Part shown: positions 34,644 through 43,700 of the stretch, one piece after another
Numbering within the stretch: the first letter of the stretch is position 1
How the letters are laid out: every line of letters begins with the position of its first letter
Source: Planotetraspora silvatica
Lineage (GTDB): Bacteria; Actinomycetota; Actinomycetes; Streptosporangiales; Streptosporangiaceae
Length of the DNA: 64,000 nt
Assembly (NCBI RefSeq): GCF_016863315.1
Contig: NZ_BOOQ01000007.1
Span: 124,001-188,000 of the forward strand
Direction: 5' to 3'
Program-made: the position numbers and the translations under genes
Notes under the pieces: model-generated
What the model was told of the DNA's origin: nothing
The model's database searches: none
What the model saw: the letters and a program-made list of their open reading frames with translations, nothing else

Positions 34644-35873
34644 ATGAATCAAGCGCAATCACGAGTACTCCGTGCCGGAGTCCTGCTCGCGGCCGCCGTG
34701 CTCTCGCTCGCCGCGTGCGGCCGTGGCGGCACGTCCTCGTCCGGCTCGCAGACGCCCGGGATCACCGACACGACAGTGAAGATCGGGGCGAGCTACGCGC
34801 TGTCCGGCCCGCTGGCCGCCAACGGCACGGCCGCCATGAACGGCGCGAAGTCCTACTTCGACGCGATCAACGCCCAGGGCGGCGTGAAGATGTCCGACGG
34901 CAAGACCCGCAAGATCGAGGTCGTCAAGTACGACGACGGGTACGACCCGGCCCGCGCCGTGCAGAACTACAAGAAGCTGACCACCCAGGACAACGTCTTC
35001 GCGCTGTTCCAGACGTTCGGCACGGCCCCCAACCTCGCGATCATGGACTCGGCGAACGCCGAGAAGGTGCCGCAGTTGTTCGTGCACAGCGGCGCCGCCG
35101 TCTTCAGCCAGAACCAGCAGGCCAAGCCGTACACGGTCGGCTGGCAGCCGACCTACGAGACGGAGGGGGCGGCTTACGCCAGGTTCCTCACCGCCCAGGA
35201 CAAGGACGTGACCGTCGCCGTCATCTCCCAGAACGACGACCTCGGCAAGGCCTTCGTCAACGGGTTCACCTCCGGGATCGCGGGAAGCAAGGTCAAGATC
35301 GTCGCGCAGGAGACGTACCAGGCGACCGACCCGACGCTGGACAGTCAGGTCACCAAGCTGGCCGCCTCGAAGGCGGACGTGCTGTTCTCCGCGATCGCCA
35401 TCCCGAAGCTGACGGCGGGGGCGTTGTCGAAGTCGGCCGAGCTCGGCTGGAACCCCGAGCACCTGCTGGTCAGCCTGGTCTCCTCCGTGGACCAGGTGAT
35501 CAAGCCCTCGGGACTGGACGGTTCGCACGGCATCTACAGCACCGCGTTCGTGAAGGCGGCCGACGACCAGCAGTGGGCGACGGACAAGGACGTGCAGGAC
35601 TACATCGCCCGGATGAAGACGAGCGCTCCCGGCGCCGACCCGACCGTCCCGAACGCGGCCTGGGGCTACGGCGCCGCCGCGACCCTGGTCAAGGCCCTCC
35701 AGGAGGCGAAGGCCGTCACCCGTGACGGTCTCGTGCAGGAGGTCCAGAGCCTCTCCGGCGCGGTGCCGCTGCTTCTGCCCGGTCTGGAGTTGCACGCCTC
35801 GCTGGACGGACCGCCGATCAAGGAGTTGCACGTCCAGCAGTTCAAGGACGGCAAGTGGAGCCTGGTCGACTGA
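34644..35873 (+). CDS. LIV-type ABC transporter substrate-binding lipoprotein
   Basis: A 409-residue periplasmic-binding-protein-like receptor of the LivK/HAAT family. ATG 34644 has AAAGGG six bases upstream; TTG 34638 is also in frame. The signal ends in LSLAACGRGG, a lipobox. The mature start reads GITDTTVKIGASYALSGPLA, then YDDGYDPARAVQNYKKL, and the second lobe has LFSAIAIPKLTAGALSKSAE. It determines transport specificity; an aromatic acid processed by the divergent demethylase genes is inferred from context only. Confidence 0.9.
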   Translation: MNQAQSRVLRAGVLLAAAVLSLAACGRGGTSSSGSQTPGITDTTVKIGASYALSGPLAANGTAAMNGAKSYFDAINAQGGVKMSDGKTRKIEVVKYDDGYDPARAVQNYKKLTTQDNVFALFQTFGTAPNLAIMDSANAEKVPQLFVHSGAAVFSQNQQAKPYTVGWQPTYETEGAAYARFLTAQDKDVTVAVISQNDDLGKAFVNGFTSGIAGSKVKIVAQETYQATDPTLDSQVTKLAASKADVLFSAIAIPKLTAGALSKSAELGWNPEHLLVSLVSSVDQVIKPSGLDGSHGIYSTAFVKAADDQQWATDKDVQDYIARMKTSAPGADPTVPNAAWGYGAAATLVKALQEAKAVTRDGLVQEVQSLSGAVPLLLPGLELHASLDGPPIKELHVQQFKDGKWSLVD

Positions 35874-35891
35874 TCCGGGCCGACGTGGCCT

Positions 35892-35920
35892 GAGGCGGCT
35901 CACCGAGAGTGGGCCGCCTC
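35892..35920. terminator. Hairpin terminator between transporter and acyl-CoA dehydrogenase
   Basis: GAGGCGGC (35892-35899) pairs with GCCGCCTC (35913-35920), with an inner CAC/GTG pair extending the stem. It lies between convergent genes and marks the border between the aromatic module and the steroid locus. Confidence 0.6.
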
Positions 35921-35934
35921 CCGCCGGGTCGCCG

Positions 35935-37008
35935 TCATCCCCCGAGCACGAGCGGGCCGAGCCGGGCGCGGTGCCAGGCGGCGTCGCCGAACAGCTTGGC
36001 GGCGGAGTGGGCCCGCTTGAAATACAGGTGTGCCTCGTGCTCCCAGGTGAAGCCGATGCCGCCGTGCAGCTGGACGGTCTCGGCGGCCACCGCGGAGAAG
36101 GCCTCGGCGCAGTACGCCTGGGCCGTCGCCGCGCGCACCGCCAGGTCGGGGGCGCCGGAGGCGAGTGCGTGGGCCGCGTCGTAGCTGACCGAACGGGCGG
36201 ATTCGACCAGGACGTAGAGGTCGGCCAGCCGATGCCTGACCGCCTGGAAGGAGCCGATCGGCCGGCCGAACTGCTCCCTGGTCTTCACGTGATCCAGCGT
36301 CATCTCCAGGCAGCGCTCGCCGCCGCCGAGTTGCTCGGCGCTGATGGCGGTGGCGGCGACCGCGAGGAGCCGTTCGAGCACGCGGTGCCCGTCGGCTCCG
36401 ATCAGCCTCACAGGGGCCGCGTCGAAGGTCACGCGGGCCTGGGGCCTCGTCAGGTCGAGCGTGGCCAGCGGCTCGACGCGCACAGCCGGAGTGGAAGGCT
36501 CCGCGAGGTAGACGGCCAGACCGCCGTCCCGCGTTCTGGCGGGCACGACGAACAGGTCCGCGCGCGCGCCGTCGAGCACGTGCTCCTTCACCCCCGTCAG
36601 CCTGCCGTCCTCCACGTGGGCCCGGATCGCGGCCGGGTCCCATGTCCCGTTCTCCGCCCAGGCCACCGCCGCGACACGGCTGCCGTCGGCCAGGCCGGGC
36701 AGCGGTTCCGCGGCTCCGCACACGAGCAGCGCCTCGGTGGCGAGGACCGCCGAGCCGAGGTAGGGCACCGGAGTGAGAGTGCGGCCCAGCTCCTCGCACA
36801 CCACGTGGGTCTCCAGCGCCGTGCCGCCCGCCCCTCCGCAGGCCTCGGGCACGGCGAGCCCGAAGGCGCCCACCTGCTCCGCGAGCAGCCGCCACACGGT
36901 CTCGTCGTAACCGGGATCCGCGTCGGGCGCGGGCCGGGCCGGCGGGTTGCGCTCGAGGAGGGCGCGCACGGTGCGGCGCAGCTCCTCCTGCTCGGCTGTC
37001 GTGATCAC
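35935..37008 (-). CDS. Acyl-CoA dehydrogenase, short subunit type
   Basis: A 357-residue acyl-CoA dehydrogenase-like protein starting at GTG 37008. The N-terminal helical domain reads EQEELRRTVRALLERNPPAR, and the C-terminal helical domain has VKTREQFGRPIGSFQAVRHR followed by the FAD-contact block QLHGGIGFTWEHEAHLYFKR. It lacks the NEIQRD-type ending that its divergent neighbour has. In actinobacterial steroid metabolism such pairs form alpha2-beta2 enzymes that oxidise side-chain or ring acyl-CoAs, so it likely works with the protein encoded from 37076. Confidence 0.85.
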   Translation of the reverse strand: MITTAEQEELRRTVRALLERNPPARPAPDADPGYDETVWRLLAEQVGAFGLAVPEACGGAGGTALETHVVCEELGRTLTPVPYLGSAVLATEALLVCGAAEPLPGLADGSRVAAVAWAENGTWDPAAIRAHVEDGRLTGVKEHVLDGARADLFVVPARTRDGGLAVYLAEPSTPAVRVEPLATLDLTRPQARVTFDAAPVRLIGADGHRVLERLLAVAATAISAEQLGGGERCLEMTLDHVKTREQFGRPIGSFQAVRHRLADLYVLVESARSVSYDAAHALASGAPDLAVRAATAQAYCAEAFSAVAAETVQLHGGIGFTWEHEAHLYFKRAHSAAKLFGDAAWHRARLGPLVLGG

Positions 37009-37046
37009 GGCGGCCCCAAGAGTCCGGCGGCGATGCTCTATTTATG

Positions 37047-37062
37047 CCTAACAACTGTTTGG
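37047..37062. promoter_or_regulatory. Palindromic operator between divergent acyl-CoA dehydrogenases
   Basis: CCTAACA and TGTTTGG form a 16-base imperfect palindrome (six of seven pairs) in an AT-rich 67-base divergent promoter region. It differs from the TCCC-N7-GGGA motif of the rest of the steroid locus. The likely ligand is a TetR-type acyl-CoA-responsive regulator not identified in this window. Confidence 0.5.
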
Positions 37063-37075
37063 TAGATTATCAGTC

Positions 37076-38239
37076 GTGAGCGGCGGCGAGGCGTTCAGGC
37101 GCGAGATCAGAGCCTGGCTCGAGGACGGTCTGACGGGCGAGTTCGCGGGTGCGCGCGGGCTCGGCGGGCCGGGCCGCGAGCACGAGGCGTTCGACGTCCG
37201 CCTCGCCTGGGAGCGCCACATGGCCGCCGCCGGCTGGACGTGCCTCGGCTGGCCCGAGCGGTACGGCGGGCGCGACGCGACCATCGGAGAGCAGGTCGTC
37301 TTCCACGAGGAGTACGCACTCGCGCGGGCTCCCGCCCGGGTGAACCACATCGGCGAGAACCTGCTCGGCCCGACGATCATCGCGTTCGGGACGGATGAGC
37401 AGCGCCGGCGTTTCCTGCCGCCGATCGTGGCCGTCGAGGAGCTGTGGTGCCAGGGCTACTCCGAACCCGGCGCCGGCTCCGACCTGGCGAACGTGCAGAC
37501 CCGCGCGGAGCTCGACGGCGGGCGGTGGCGGATCAGCGGCCAGAAGGTGTGGACGTCCCTCGCGATGGAGGCCGACTGGTGCTTCGTCCTGTGCCGGACG
37601 GAGCCCGGATCCACCCGCCACCGCGGGCTGTCCTACCTGCTGGTGCCGATGCGGCAGGACGGCGTCGAGGTCAGGCCGATCGTCCAGATGACCGGGACGA
37701 GCGAGTTCAACGAGGTCTTCTTCGACGAAGCCGTGACCGACGGGGCGAACATCGTGGGCGCACCCGGCGACGGCTGGCGGATCGCCATGGCCACCCTCGG
37801 CTTCGAGCGCGGGGTGGCGACCCTTGGTCGGCAGGTGGGCTTCCGCGGGGAGCTCGAGAGCGTCATCGAGCTGGCCCGCGAGACCGGGGCCGTCGCCGAC
37901 CCGCTGCTGCGCGACCGGCTCGTCCGCTCCTGGATCGGCCTGGAGGTCATGCGGCTCAACGCGGTCCGCACCATGGCGGGCGTCACGGCGGGCGCGCCGG
38001 GGCCCGAGTCGTCCATCTCCAAGCTCGTGTGGGGCACCTGGCACCGGGAGCTGGGCGAGCTGGCCATGGACGTGCTCGGGGCGGCCGGCATGGTCGCCGA
38101 CGGCCGGCCGTACGAACTGAGCGACGTGCAGCGGCTCTATCTGTTCTCCCGCGCCGACACCATCTACGCCGGCTCGAACGAGATCCAGCGCGACATCATC
38201 GCCGAGCGTGTGCTCGGCCTGCCCCGGGAGGCGCGGTGA
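37076..38239 (+). CDS. Acyl-CoA dehydrogenase, catalytic subunit type
   Basis: A 387-residue acyl-CoA dehydrogenase with the full signature set: GWPERYGGRDATIGEQVVFH, YSEPGAGSDLANVQTRAELD, WRISGQKVWTS, and the ending YAGSNEIQRDIIAERVLGLP. It removes hydrogens from the alpha-beta position of an acyl-CoA using FAD. GTG 37076 starts 14 bases after the palindrome. It probably pairs with the divergent short-type subunit; a role in steroid side-chain or ring-derived acyl-CoA breakdown is inferred from the locus. Confidence 0.9.
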   Translation: MSGGEAFRREIRAWLEDGLTGEFAGARGLGGPGREHEAFDVRLAWERHMAAAGWTCLGWPERYGGRDATIGEQVVFHEEYALARAPARVNHIGENLLGPTIIAFGTDEQRRRFLPPIVAVEELWCQGYSEPGAGSDLANVQTRAELDGGRWRISGQKVWTSLAMEADWCFVLCRTEPGSTRHRGLSYLLVPMRQDGVEVRPIVQMTGTSEFNEVFFDEAVTDGANIVGAPGDGWRIAMATLGFERGVATLGRQVGFRGELESVIELARETGAVADPLLRDRLVRSWIGLEVMRLNAVRTMAGVTAGAPGPESSISKLVWGTWHRELGELAMDVLGAAGMVADGRPYELSDVQRLYLFSRADTIYAGSNEIQRDIIAERVLGLPREAR

Positions 38240-38315
38240 ACCCGCGCCCCTTCCCTCGGGCCCACGCCGTTGCTAGATTCCACGGCAAGAATTCATTTCA
38301 GTTTCGGGAGGTTCG

Positions 38316-39206
38316 ATGACCGCCCTCAGCGCCGAGCCCGAACCGACGACGCCCGCACGGCGGGAGCTGCCGCTCTCGATGGTCGAGCGGATGACACTGA
38401 TCATGGATGCCTTCGGCGGCCGCTCCACCCGTCTCACCCTGGAGGACGTGGCCCGATCCACCCACCTCCCGCGCTCGACCGCGCACCGGATCCTCGACCA
38501 GCTCGTACGGCTGGACTGGCTCGACCACACGTCCTTCGGATACAGCCTGGGGCGGCGGGCGCTCGGGCTGGGCGGCAGGAACGGAAGCCACGGCGAGATC
38601 CGCGAGGCGGCCGCGCCGCTGCTGCACAACCTCCAGATCAAGACCGGGATGGTCGTCCACCTGGCGGTCCTCGACGGGTCGGACGTCTTCTACCTGGACA
38701 AGGTCGGCGGGCGGTTCGCCCTGTCCGTGCCCTCCCGCGTCGGAGGCCGGGCCCCCGCGCACTCCACGGCGCTGGGCAAGGCGATCCTCGCCTGGCTGGA
38801 GCCGGAGCAGGTCGAGGCGCTGGTCGGCCGCTCCATCAGCCGGCTGACCAGCCGCACGATCGGCGACATCGGCACCCTGCACCAGGAGCTCAACCGGATC
38901 CGGCAGCGCCGGGGCCTGGCCTTCGAGCGGGGGGAGTGCTTCCCGAACATCGCCTGCGTCGCGGCGGCGATCCGCGGGCATGAGGGGCCGGTGGCGAGCA
39001 TCTCCCTGGTGGGCGACGCGCGCATGCCGCTGGAGAAGGTCGCCCCTCTCGTGGTGGACGCCGCGCGGCAGGCCTCGCTGGCCTTCTTCCCCGATCTCGA
39101 CTCGCCGCGGCGATCCCGCCGGGCCAGGAGCGCGCCGGACCGGACGTGGTCCTCCGAGAGCATGAACCGGTTCCTCACCGTCGGCCAGGACGGCGACTGG
39201 CTCTGA
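38316..39206 (+). CDS. IclR family transcriptional regulator
   Basis: A 296-residue IclR protein: winged HTH with LTLEDVARSTHLPRSTAHRI and LDQLVRLDWLDHTSFGYSLG, and an effector domain with MVVHLAVLDGSDVFYLDKVG and ECFPNIACVAAAIRGHEGPV. It carries an Arg/Ser-rich C-terminal extension. GGGAGG lies before ATG 38316. It sits at the edge of the steroid genes, convergent with hsaB. Its targets are unknown; the flanking dehydrogenases or the hsa genes are candidates. Confidence 0.9.
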   Translation: MTALSAEPEPTTPARRELPLSMVERMTLIMDAFGGRSTRLTLEDVARSTHLPRSTAHRILDQLVRLDWLDHTSFGYSLGRRALGLGGRNGSHGEIREAAAPLLHNLQIKTGMVVHLAVLDGSDVFYLDKVGGRFALSVPSRVGGRAPAHSTALGKAILAWLEPEQVEALVGRSISRLTSRTIGDIGTLHQELNRIRQRRGLAFERGECFPNIACVAAAIRGHEGPVASISLVGDARMPLEKVAPLVVDAARQASLAFFPDLDSPRRSRRARSAPDRTWSSESMNRFLTVGQDGDWL

Positions 39207-39224
39207 TCCTCCACGGCTGCGGGG

Positions 39225-39800
39225 CTACCCCCAGTGGTCACCCCAGCCCCAGAGGTTGGCGAGCGCGGGCTGCCCGGGGGGCTCGTGGCCGTCGACGCCG
39301 AACCGGCCGCGGAAGAAGAGCATCGGGCGTTGCTCGGTGATCTGTTCCAGCTCCAGAACCCGGCCGATCACCACGTCGTGGTCTCCCGCGACGTGCACGT
39401 CGTGCACCTCGGCGTGGATCCGGAGCAGCACGTCGGGCAGTGCGGGGGTGCCCCACCGGGACGCCTGCCAGCCGAGCCCGTCGAACTTCTTTCCCTTGCT
39501 GGAGCCGAACCGGCCGCAGATGTCGACCTGCTCCTCGCCCAGGACGTTGACGCAGAAGCGTCCCGAGTTCCTGATCCTCGGCCAGGTGCGGCCGTTGTGA
39601 TCGGCGCAGAAGAGGATCAGCGGCGGCTCGAGGGAGACCGAGGCGAACGACTGGCACGCGAAGCCGACCGGCCCGCCTTCGTCGATGCCGGTGACGATCG
39701 TCACGCCGCTCGCGAACATTCCCATCGCGCGGCGGAACTCCGCGGGCGTGGGCGGAGCCACGCCGACAGGGTCTGTCGTCAGGGCGGGCTCAGCTGTCAT
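39225..39800 (-). CDS. hsaB: Flavin reductase HsaB (component of 3-HSA hydroxylase)
   Basis: A 191-residue flavin reductase-domain protein. ATG 39800 has GAGGTG five bases upstream. The family pattern is FRRAMGMFASGVTIVTGIDE, then GFACQSFASVSLEPPLILFC, NSGRFCVNVLGEEQ, and a late GDHDVVIGRV with a GxFGVDGHE ending. HsaB supplies reduced flavin to HsaA, which hydroxylates 3-HSA at C4. It diverges from the hsaD-kstD-kshB operon, with a copy of the locus motif between them. Confidence 0.85.
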   Translation of the reverse strand: MTAEPALTTDPVGVAPPTPAEFRRAMGMFASGVTIVTGIDEGGPVGFACQSFASVSLEPPLILFCADHNGRTWPRIRNSGRFCVNVLGEEQVDICGRFGSSKGKKFDGLGWQASRWGTPALPDVLLRIHAEVHDVHVAGDHDVVIGRVLELEQITEQRPMLFFRGRFGVDGHEPPGQPALANLWGWGDHWG

Positions 39801-39890
39801 GCGGTCACCTCGAGTTCGGCGTCTCAGCCGCCGCGTCGCGGCGTCTGACAAACGACGTTAAGCCCCGGCCTGTTCCCGGCCGACGGCGGA

Positions 39891-39905
39891 TCCCGTTGAG
39901 TGGAC
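39891..39905. promoter_or_regulatory. Steroid-locus motif, copy A
   Basis: Read on the minus strand this is GTCC-ACTCAAC-GGGA; the right half matches the consensus TCCC-RCTCAGC-GGGA well, the left half partly. It lies between divergent hsaB (91 bases) and hsaD (130 bases). Confidence 0.55.
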
Positions 39906-40034
39906 GCGGCCCGCGCGGCCCGACGCCGCCGGCGGCGGGCCCCGGGGGTCTCGCTCATCGGGATGATCATCACGACGGGCCGGTGACGTCGATTACCGTC
40001 CCCGAGGAGCCGACACTCCTACGACTGGGGCGAT

Positions 40035-40904
40035 ATGACCACGGAGCTGACCTACGAGTCGACGGCGCGTGAGCTCGCGACCGACCAGGGAGTGCTGCGT
40101 TATCACGAGGCCGGCGAGGGCCCGCCGCTGCTGCTTCTGCACGGTTCGGGTCCCGGGGTCACCGGCTGGCGGAACTTCCGCGGCAACCTGCCCGTGTTCG
40201 CCGACCACTTCCGCTGCCTGGTCCTCGAGTTCCCCGGGTTCGGAGTCAGCGAGCCGACCGGCGAGCACCCCATGGTGGCGGCCAACGGCGCGGTGATCCG
40301 CTTCCTCGACGGGCTCGGGCTCCAGCAGGTCGACGTGATCGGCAACTCCATGGGCGGCGTCATCGCCGCCCAGTTGGCGATCGCCCACCCCGACCGCGTG
40401 CGCAGGCTGGTCACCATCGGCGGCATCGGCAGGAACCTGTTCAGCCCCGGCCCGGGTGAAGGCATCAACCTCCTCATGGAGTTCACCGAGGAGCCCACCA
40501 GGGAGGCGCTCGTCCGGTGGCTCAACTCCATGGTGTACGACCCGGCGCTCGTCACCGAGGAGCTGATCGAGGAGCGCTGGGCTCAGGCCACCGACCCGGC
40601 CACGCTGGCCGGTGCGCGCCGCATGTACGGCAGGGCCGCGTCGGCGGCTCGTACGGCCGCGTTCGCCCGCTCGGACGCTCCGCCGTACTGGGCGATGCTG
40701 CACAGGCTGAAGGCCAAGACATTGATCACGTGGGGCCGTGACGACCGGGTGAGCCCGGTCGACATGGCGATCCTGCCGATGCGCACGATCCCCGACGCCG
40801 AGTTGCACATCTTCCCCGACTGCGGTCACTGGGTGATGATCGAGCAGAAGGCCGCCTGGGAGAGCGTCGTGCTCGGCTTCCTGACGAGGAAGGACGCCCA
40901 GTGA
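40035..40904 (+). CDS. hsaD: 4,9-DSHA hydrolase HsaD (alpha/beta hydrolase)
   Basis: A 289-residue meta-cleavage-product hydrolase. Features are YHEAGEGPPLLLLHGSGPGV with the oxyanion loop, the nucleophile elbow GNSMGGVIAAQLA, DDRVSPVDMA with the catalytic Asp, and DCGHWVMIEQ with the catalytic His. HsaD cleaves the C-C bond of the ring-opened steroid 4,9-DSHA, giving HIP and 2-hydroxyhexa-2,4-dienoate. Assigned from strong family likeness and the surrounding hsa genes. It overlaps kstD by four bases. Confidence 0.9.
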   Translation: MTTELTYESTARELATDQGVLRYHEAGEGPPLLLLHGSGPGVTGWRNFRGNLPVFADHFRCLVLEFPGFGVSEPTGEHPMVAANGAVIRFLDGLGLQQVDVIGNSMGGVIAAQLAIAHPDRVRRLVTIGGIGRNLFSPGPGEGINLLMEFTEEPTREALVRWLNSMVYDPALVTEELIEERWAQATDPATLAGARRMYGRAASAARTAAFARSDAPPYWAMLHRLKAKTLITWGRDDRVSPVDMAILPMRTIPDAELHIFPDCGHWVMIEQKAAWESVVLGFLTRKDAQ

Positions 40905-42574
40905 GCGAGTGGGACCACGAATTCGATCTCGTCATCGTCGGCAGCGGCGCGGGCGGCATGGCCGCCGCGCTGACCGCGCAGGACAGCGGCCTGTCCGTCG
41001 TCGTGGTCGAGAAGGGCGGGAAGTACGGCGGCAGCACGGGGATCTCCGGCGGCGGCATCTGGATTCCCAACAACCCCACCCTGCGGGCGAGGGGCCATGA
41101 CGACAGCCGTGAGTCGATCCGCCGTTATCTCGACCTGCTGACCGAGGGCCGGGTGCCGGCCGCACGGCTCGACGCGTTCGTGGACAACGGACCCGCCGCG
41201 ATGACGTTGCTCGGCAGGAGCAGGTGGATGCGGTTCTTCTGGGTGAAGGGCTACGCCGACTACCACCCGGAGCTGGAGGGCGGGCGCCCGCGGGGCCGCT
41301 CGATCGAGGCCCTGCCGTTCGACACCCGCAAGCTCGGCGACGACGAGAAACACCAGCGTCCCAACGGCATGAAGGGCCCGCTGGGCCTGTGGATCACCGC
41401 CAAGGACTACCACGACCTGGCCATGGTCAAGCGGACCTGGCGCGGCCGCTGGGCCTCGGTGATCGCGGCCTGGCGGGTCTCGTCCAACGTCGTCCGCCGC
41501 CGGCACATGGCCACCGGCGGGCGCGCGCTCGTCGCCCGGCTGCGGATGGCGCTCAAGGACGCGGGCGTCCCGCTCTGGCTCAAGACGCCCATGGCGGATC
41601 TCGTCACCGGCGACGACGGCGCCGTCACCGGCATCGTCGCCCGGCGCGACGGCGGGACCGTCAGGATCCGCGGCAGGTACGGCGTGCTGCTGGCGACGGG
41701 CGGCTTCGACCACAACCCGGAGTTGCGCGCGAAACACCTGCCCGAGGGCGCGAAGGCCGACTTCGGCATGGGAGCCAGGGAGAACACCGGCGACGGCATC
41801 CTGGCCGGCGAGCGCCTCGGCGCCGCCCTCGACCTGATGGACGACGCCTGGTGGATGCCGTCCGTTCGGCATCCCGCCGGAGCGACCATCCCGCTGGTGT
41901 CCGAGCGGTGCATCCCGCCGTCGATCATCGTGTCGTCGGAGGGCAGGCGGTTCACCAACGAGTCCTCGCCGTACGTGAACTTCGTGCACGACCAATTGGC
42001 GGGTGGGCACGTCCCGGCGTGGTTCGTGATGGACGCCAAGGCGAGGGGCCGCTATCCGTTCGCGCAGATCCTCCCGGGAGCGCCGATCCCGAAGGAGTTC
42101 TACGAGAAGGGGGTGGCGTTCGAGGCCGCCACCATCGGCGAACTGGCGGGCAAGATCGGTGTTCCGGCCGATGCTCTGGCCGGCTCCGTGGAGCGGTTCA
42201 ACCGGTTCGCCGAGGCGGGCAAGGACGAGGATTTCGGCCGTGGCGACAGCGCGTACGACCGGTATTACGGCGATCCGACGTTGAAGAATCCGAACCTCGA
42301 TGTGATCGACCGCGCGCCGTTCCACGCGTTCCGGATCGAGGTCGGGGATCTCGGCACGAAGGGCGGGCTGGTCTGCGACGAGCACAGCCGGGTGCTGCGG
42401 CCGGACGAGTCGGTGATCGAAGGGCTCTATGCCACGGGCAACACCTCGGCCTCGGTGATGGGCAACGAATACGCCGGTCCGGGGGCCACGATCGGCCCCT
42501 CGATCGTCTTCGGATACATCGCCGCACGGCACGCGGCGGCCCGCGCCCGGTCGAGCGGGCACGCGGTCCGGTAG
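40901..42574 (+). CDS. kstD: 3-ketosteroid delta1-dehydrogenase KstD
   Basis: A 557-residue FAD enzyme that puts a double bond at C1-C2 of 3-ketosteroids. The dinucleotide fold opens DLVIVGSGAGGMAAALTAQD and GKYGGSTGISGGGIWIPNN. The C-terminal KstD signature TSASVMGNEYAGPGATIGPS holds the active-site Tyr (Y524) and a conserved Gly. GTG 40901 overlaps the hsaD stop (GTGA). Full length for the family. With KshA/KshB it opens ring B. Confidence 0.92.
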   Translation: MSEWDHEFDLVIVGSGAGGMAAALTAQDSGLSVVVVEKGGKYGGSTGISGGGIWIPNNPTLRARGHDDSRESIRRYLDLLTEGRVPAARLDAFVDNGPAAMTLLGRSRWMRFFWVKGYADYHPELEGGRPRGRSIEALPFDTRKLGDDEKHQRPNGMKGPLGLWITAKDYHDLAMVKRTWRGRWASVIAAWRVSSNVVRRRHMATGGRALVARLRMALKDAGVPLWLKTPMADLVTGDDGAVTGIVARRDGGTVRIRGRYGVLLATGGFDHNPELRAKHLPEGAKADFGMGARENTGDGILAGERLGAALDLMDDAWWMPSVRHPAGATIPLVSERCIPPSIIVSSEGRRFTNESSPYVNFVHDQLAGGHVPAWFVMDAKARGRYPFAQILPGAPIPKEFYEKGVAFEAATIGELAGKIGVPADALAGSVERFNRFAEAGKDEDFGRGDSAYDRYYGDPTLKNPNLDVIDRAPFHAFRIEVGDLGTKGGLVCDEHSRVLRPDESVIEGLYATGNTSASVMGNEYAGPGATIGPSIVFGYIAARHAAARARSSGHAVR

Positions 42575-43594
42575 ATGACGCAGCAGGGACCGCTCATGGT
42601 GCGGGTCGTCGAGGTCATCCGCGAGACCTCCGACGCCCACTCGCTCGTTCTCGAGCCCGCCGACGGCGACCACTCCCGGCTGGGCTACCGGCCCGGCCAG
42701 TTCCTCACCGTCCGGGTGCCCACCACGCGCCCGGAGGGCGCCGCGCGCTGCTACTCCCTCAGCAGTTCGCCGGTGTGCGACGACAAGCTCAAGGTGACCG
42801 TGAAGCGCACCCGGGGCGGCTACGGGTCCAACTGGATCTGCGACAACGTCACCGAGGGCGACCTGCTCGAGATCCTGCGCCCGTCGGGCACGTTCACCCC
42901 CGCCTCGCTCGACGACGACCTGCTCCTGCTCGCGGGCGGCAGCGGCATCACTCCGGTCATGTCGATCCTCAAGTCGTGCCTGCGCGCCGGCACCGCGGCG
43001 GTCACCCTCGTCTACGCCAACCGGGACGAGAAATCGGTGATCTTCCGGGACGAGCTCGTCGCGCTCACCGCCGAGTACGGCGAGCGGCTGACCGTCGTCC
43101 ACTGGCTGGAGTCGGTGCAGGGCCTGCCCTCCGCGGCGGGTCTCGCCGCCCTGGTCCGGCCGTACGCCGGGTGGGAGGCGTTCGTCTGCGGGCCGGGACC
43201 GTTCATGGACCTCGCCACGCGGATACTCGCCGGCGGGCGGATCCACGTGGAGCGCTTCGAGTCGCCGGCCACCGACCCGTTCGCCGGGTCGGAGGTCGTC
43301 ATCGACGCGTCCGGCCCGGTCAGCACGGTGGAGGTCGAGCTGGACGGTGAGACGAGGACCCTGGCCTGGCCCGCGGGCAACAAGCTGCTCGACGTGCTCC
43401 TGGACGCCGGCATGGACGCGCCGTTCTCCTGCCGCGAGGGGTCCTGCAGCGCGTGCGCCTGCGTGCTGATCGAGGGCGAGGTCACGCTGGAGCGCAACAC
43501 CGTGCTCGACAGGCAGGACCTCGCCGACGGCCTGATCCTGTCCTGCCAGGCGATCCCGGTCAGCGAGCGGCTCAAGGTCACCTACGACGGCTGA
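42575..43594 (+). CDS. kshB: 3-ketosteroid 9alpha-hydroxylase reductase KshB
   Basis: A 339-residue reductase with FAD/NAD modules and a C-terminal ferredoxin domain. YRPGQFLTVRVPT and RCYSLSSSP bind flavin, LLLLAGGSGITPVMSILKSC is the NAD block, and SCREGSCSACACVLIEGEV with a later LSCQA carries the 2Fe-2S ligands. It feeds electrons from NADH to the Rieske oxygenase KshA, here encoded about 10 kb away. It starts directly after the kstD stop. Confidence 0.92.
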   Translation: MTQQGPLMVRVVEVIRETSDAHSLVLEPADGDHSRLGYRPGQFLTVRVPTTRPEGAARCYSLSSSPVCDDKLKVTVKRTRGGYGSNWICDNVTEGDLLEILRPSGTFTPASLDDDLLLLAGGSGITPVMSILKSCLRAGTAAVTLVYANRDEKSVIFRDELVALTAEYGERLTVVHWLESVQGLPSAAGLAALVRPYAGWEAFVCGPGPFMDLATRILAGGRIHVERFESPATDPFAGSEVVIDASGPVSTVEVELDGETRTLAWPAGNKLLDVLLDAGMDAPFSCREGSCSACACVLIEGEVTLERNTVLDRQDLADGLILSCQAIPVSERLKVTYDG

Positions 43595-43617
43595 ACCCGT
43601 CCCGCGTTCCCGCCGGT

Positions 43618-43632
43618 TCCCACTGAGCGGGA
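43618..43632. promoter_or_regulatory. Steroid-locus motif, copy B
   Basis: TCCC-ACTGAGC-GGGA, an exact match to the outer arms with CT/AG inner pairs. It ends 68 bases before hsaE. The sequence around it (43616-43636) can also form a stem that may end the kshB transcript. Confidence 0.7.
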
Positions 43633-43700
43633 AGCGCGCACCGGCGGGGAGCCGTGACTGGAACCGTGGAAATCCCGAGGGCCGATCGCAGGAGGACTGG

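Noticed and set aside
35896-35912. A possible ninth locus-motif copy
   Set aside because: The bases fit only loosely and are fully explained by the terminator stem at 35892-35920 between convergent ends.
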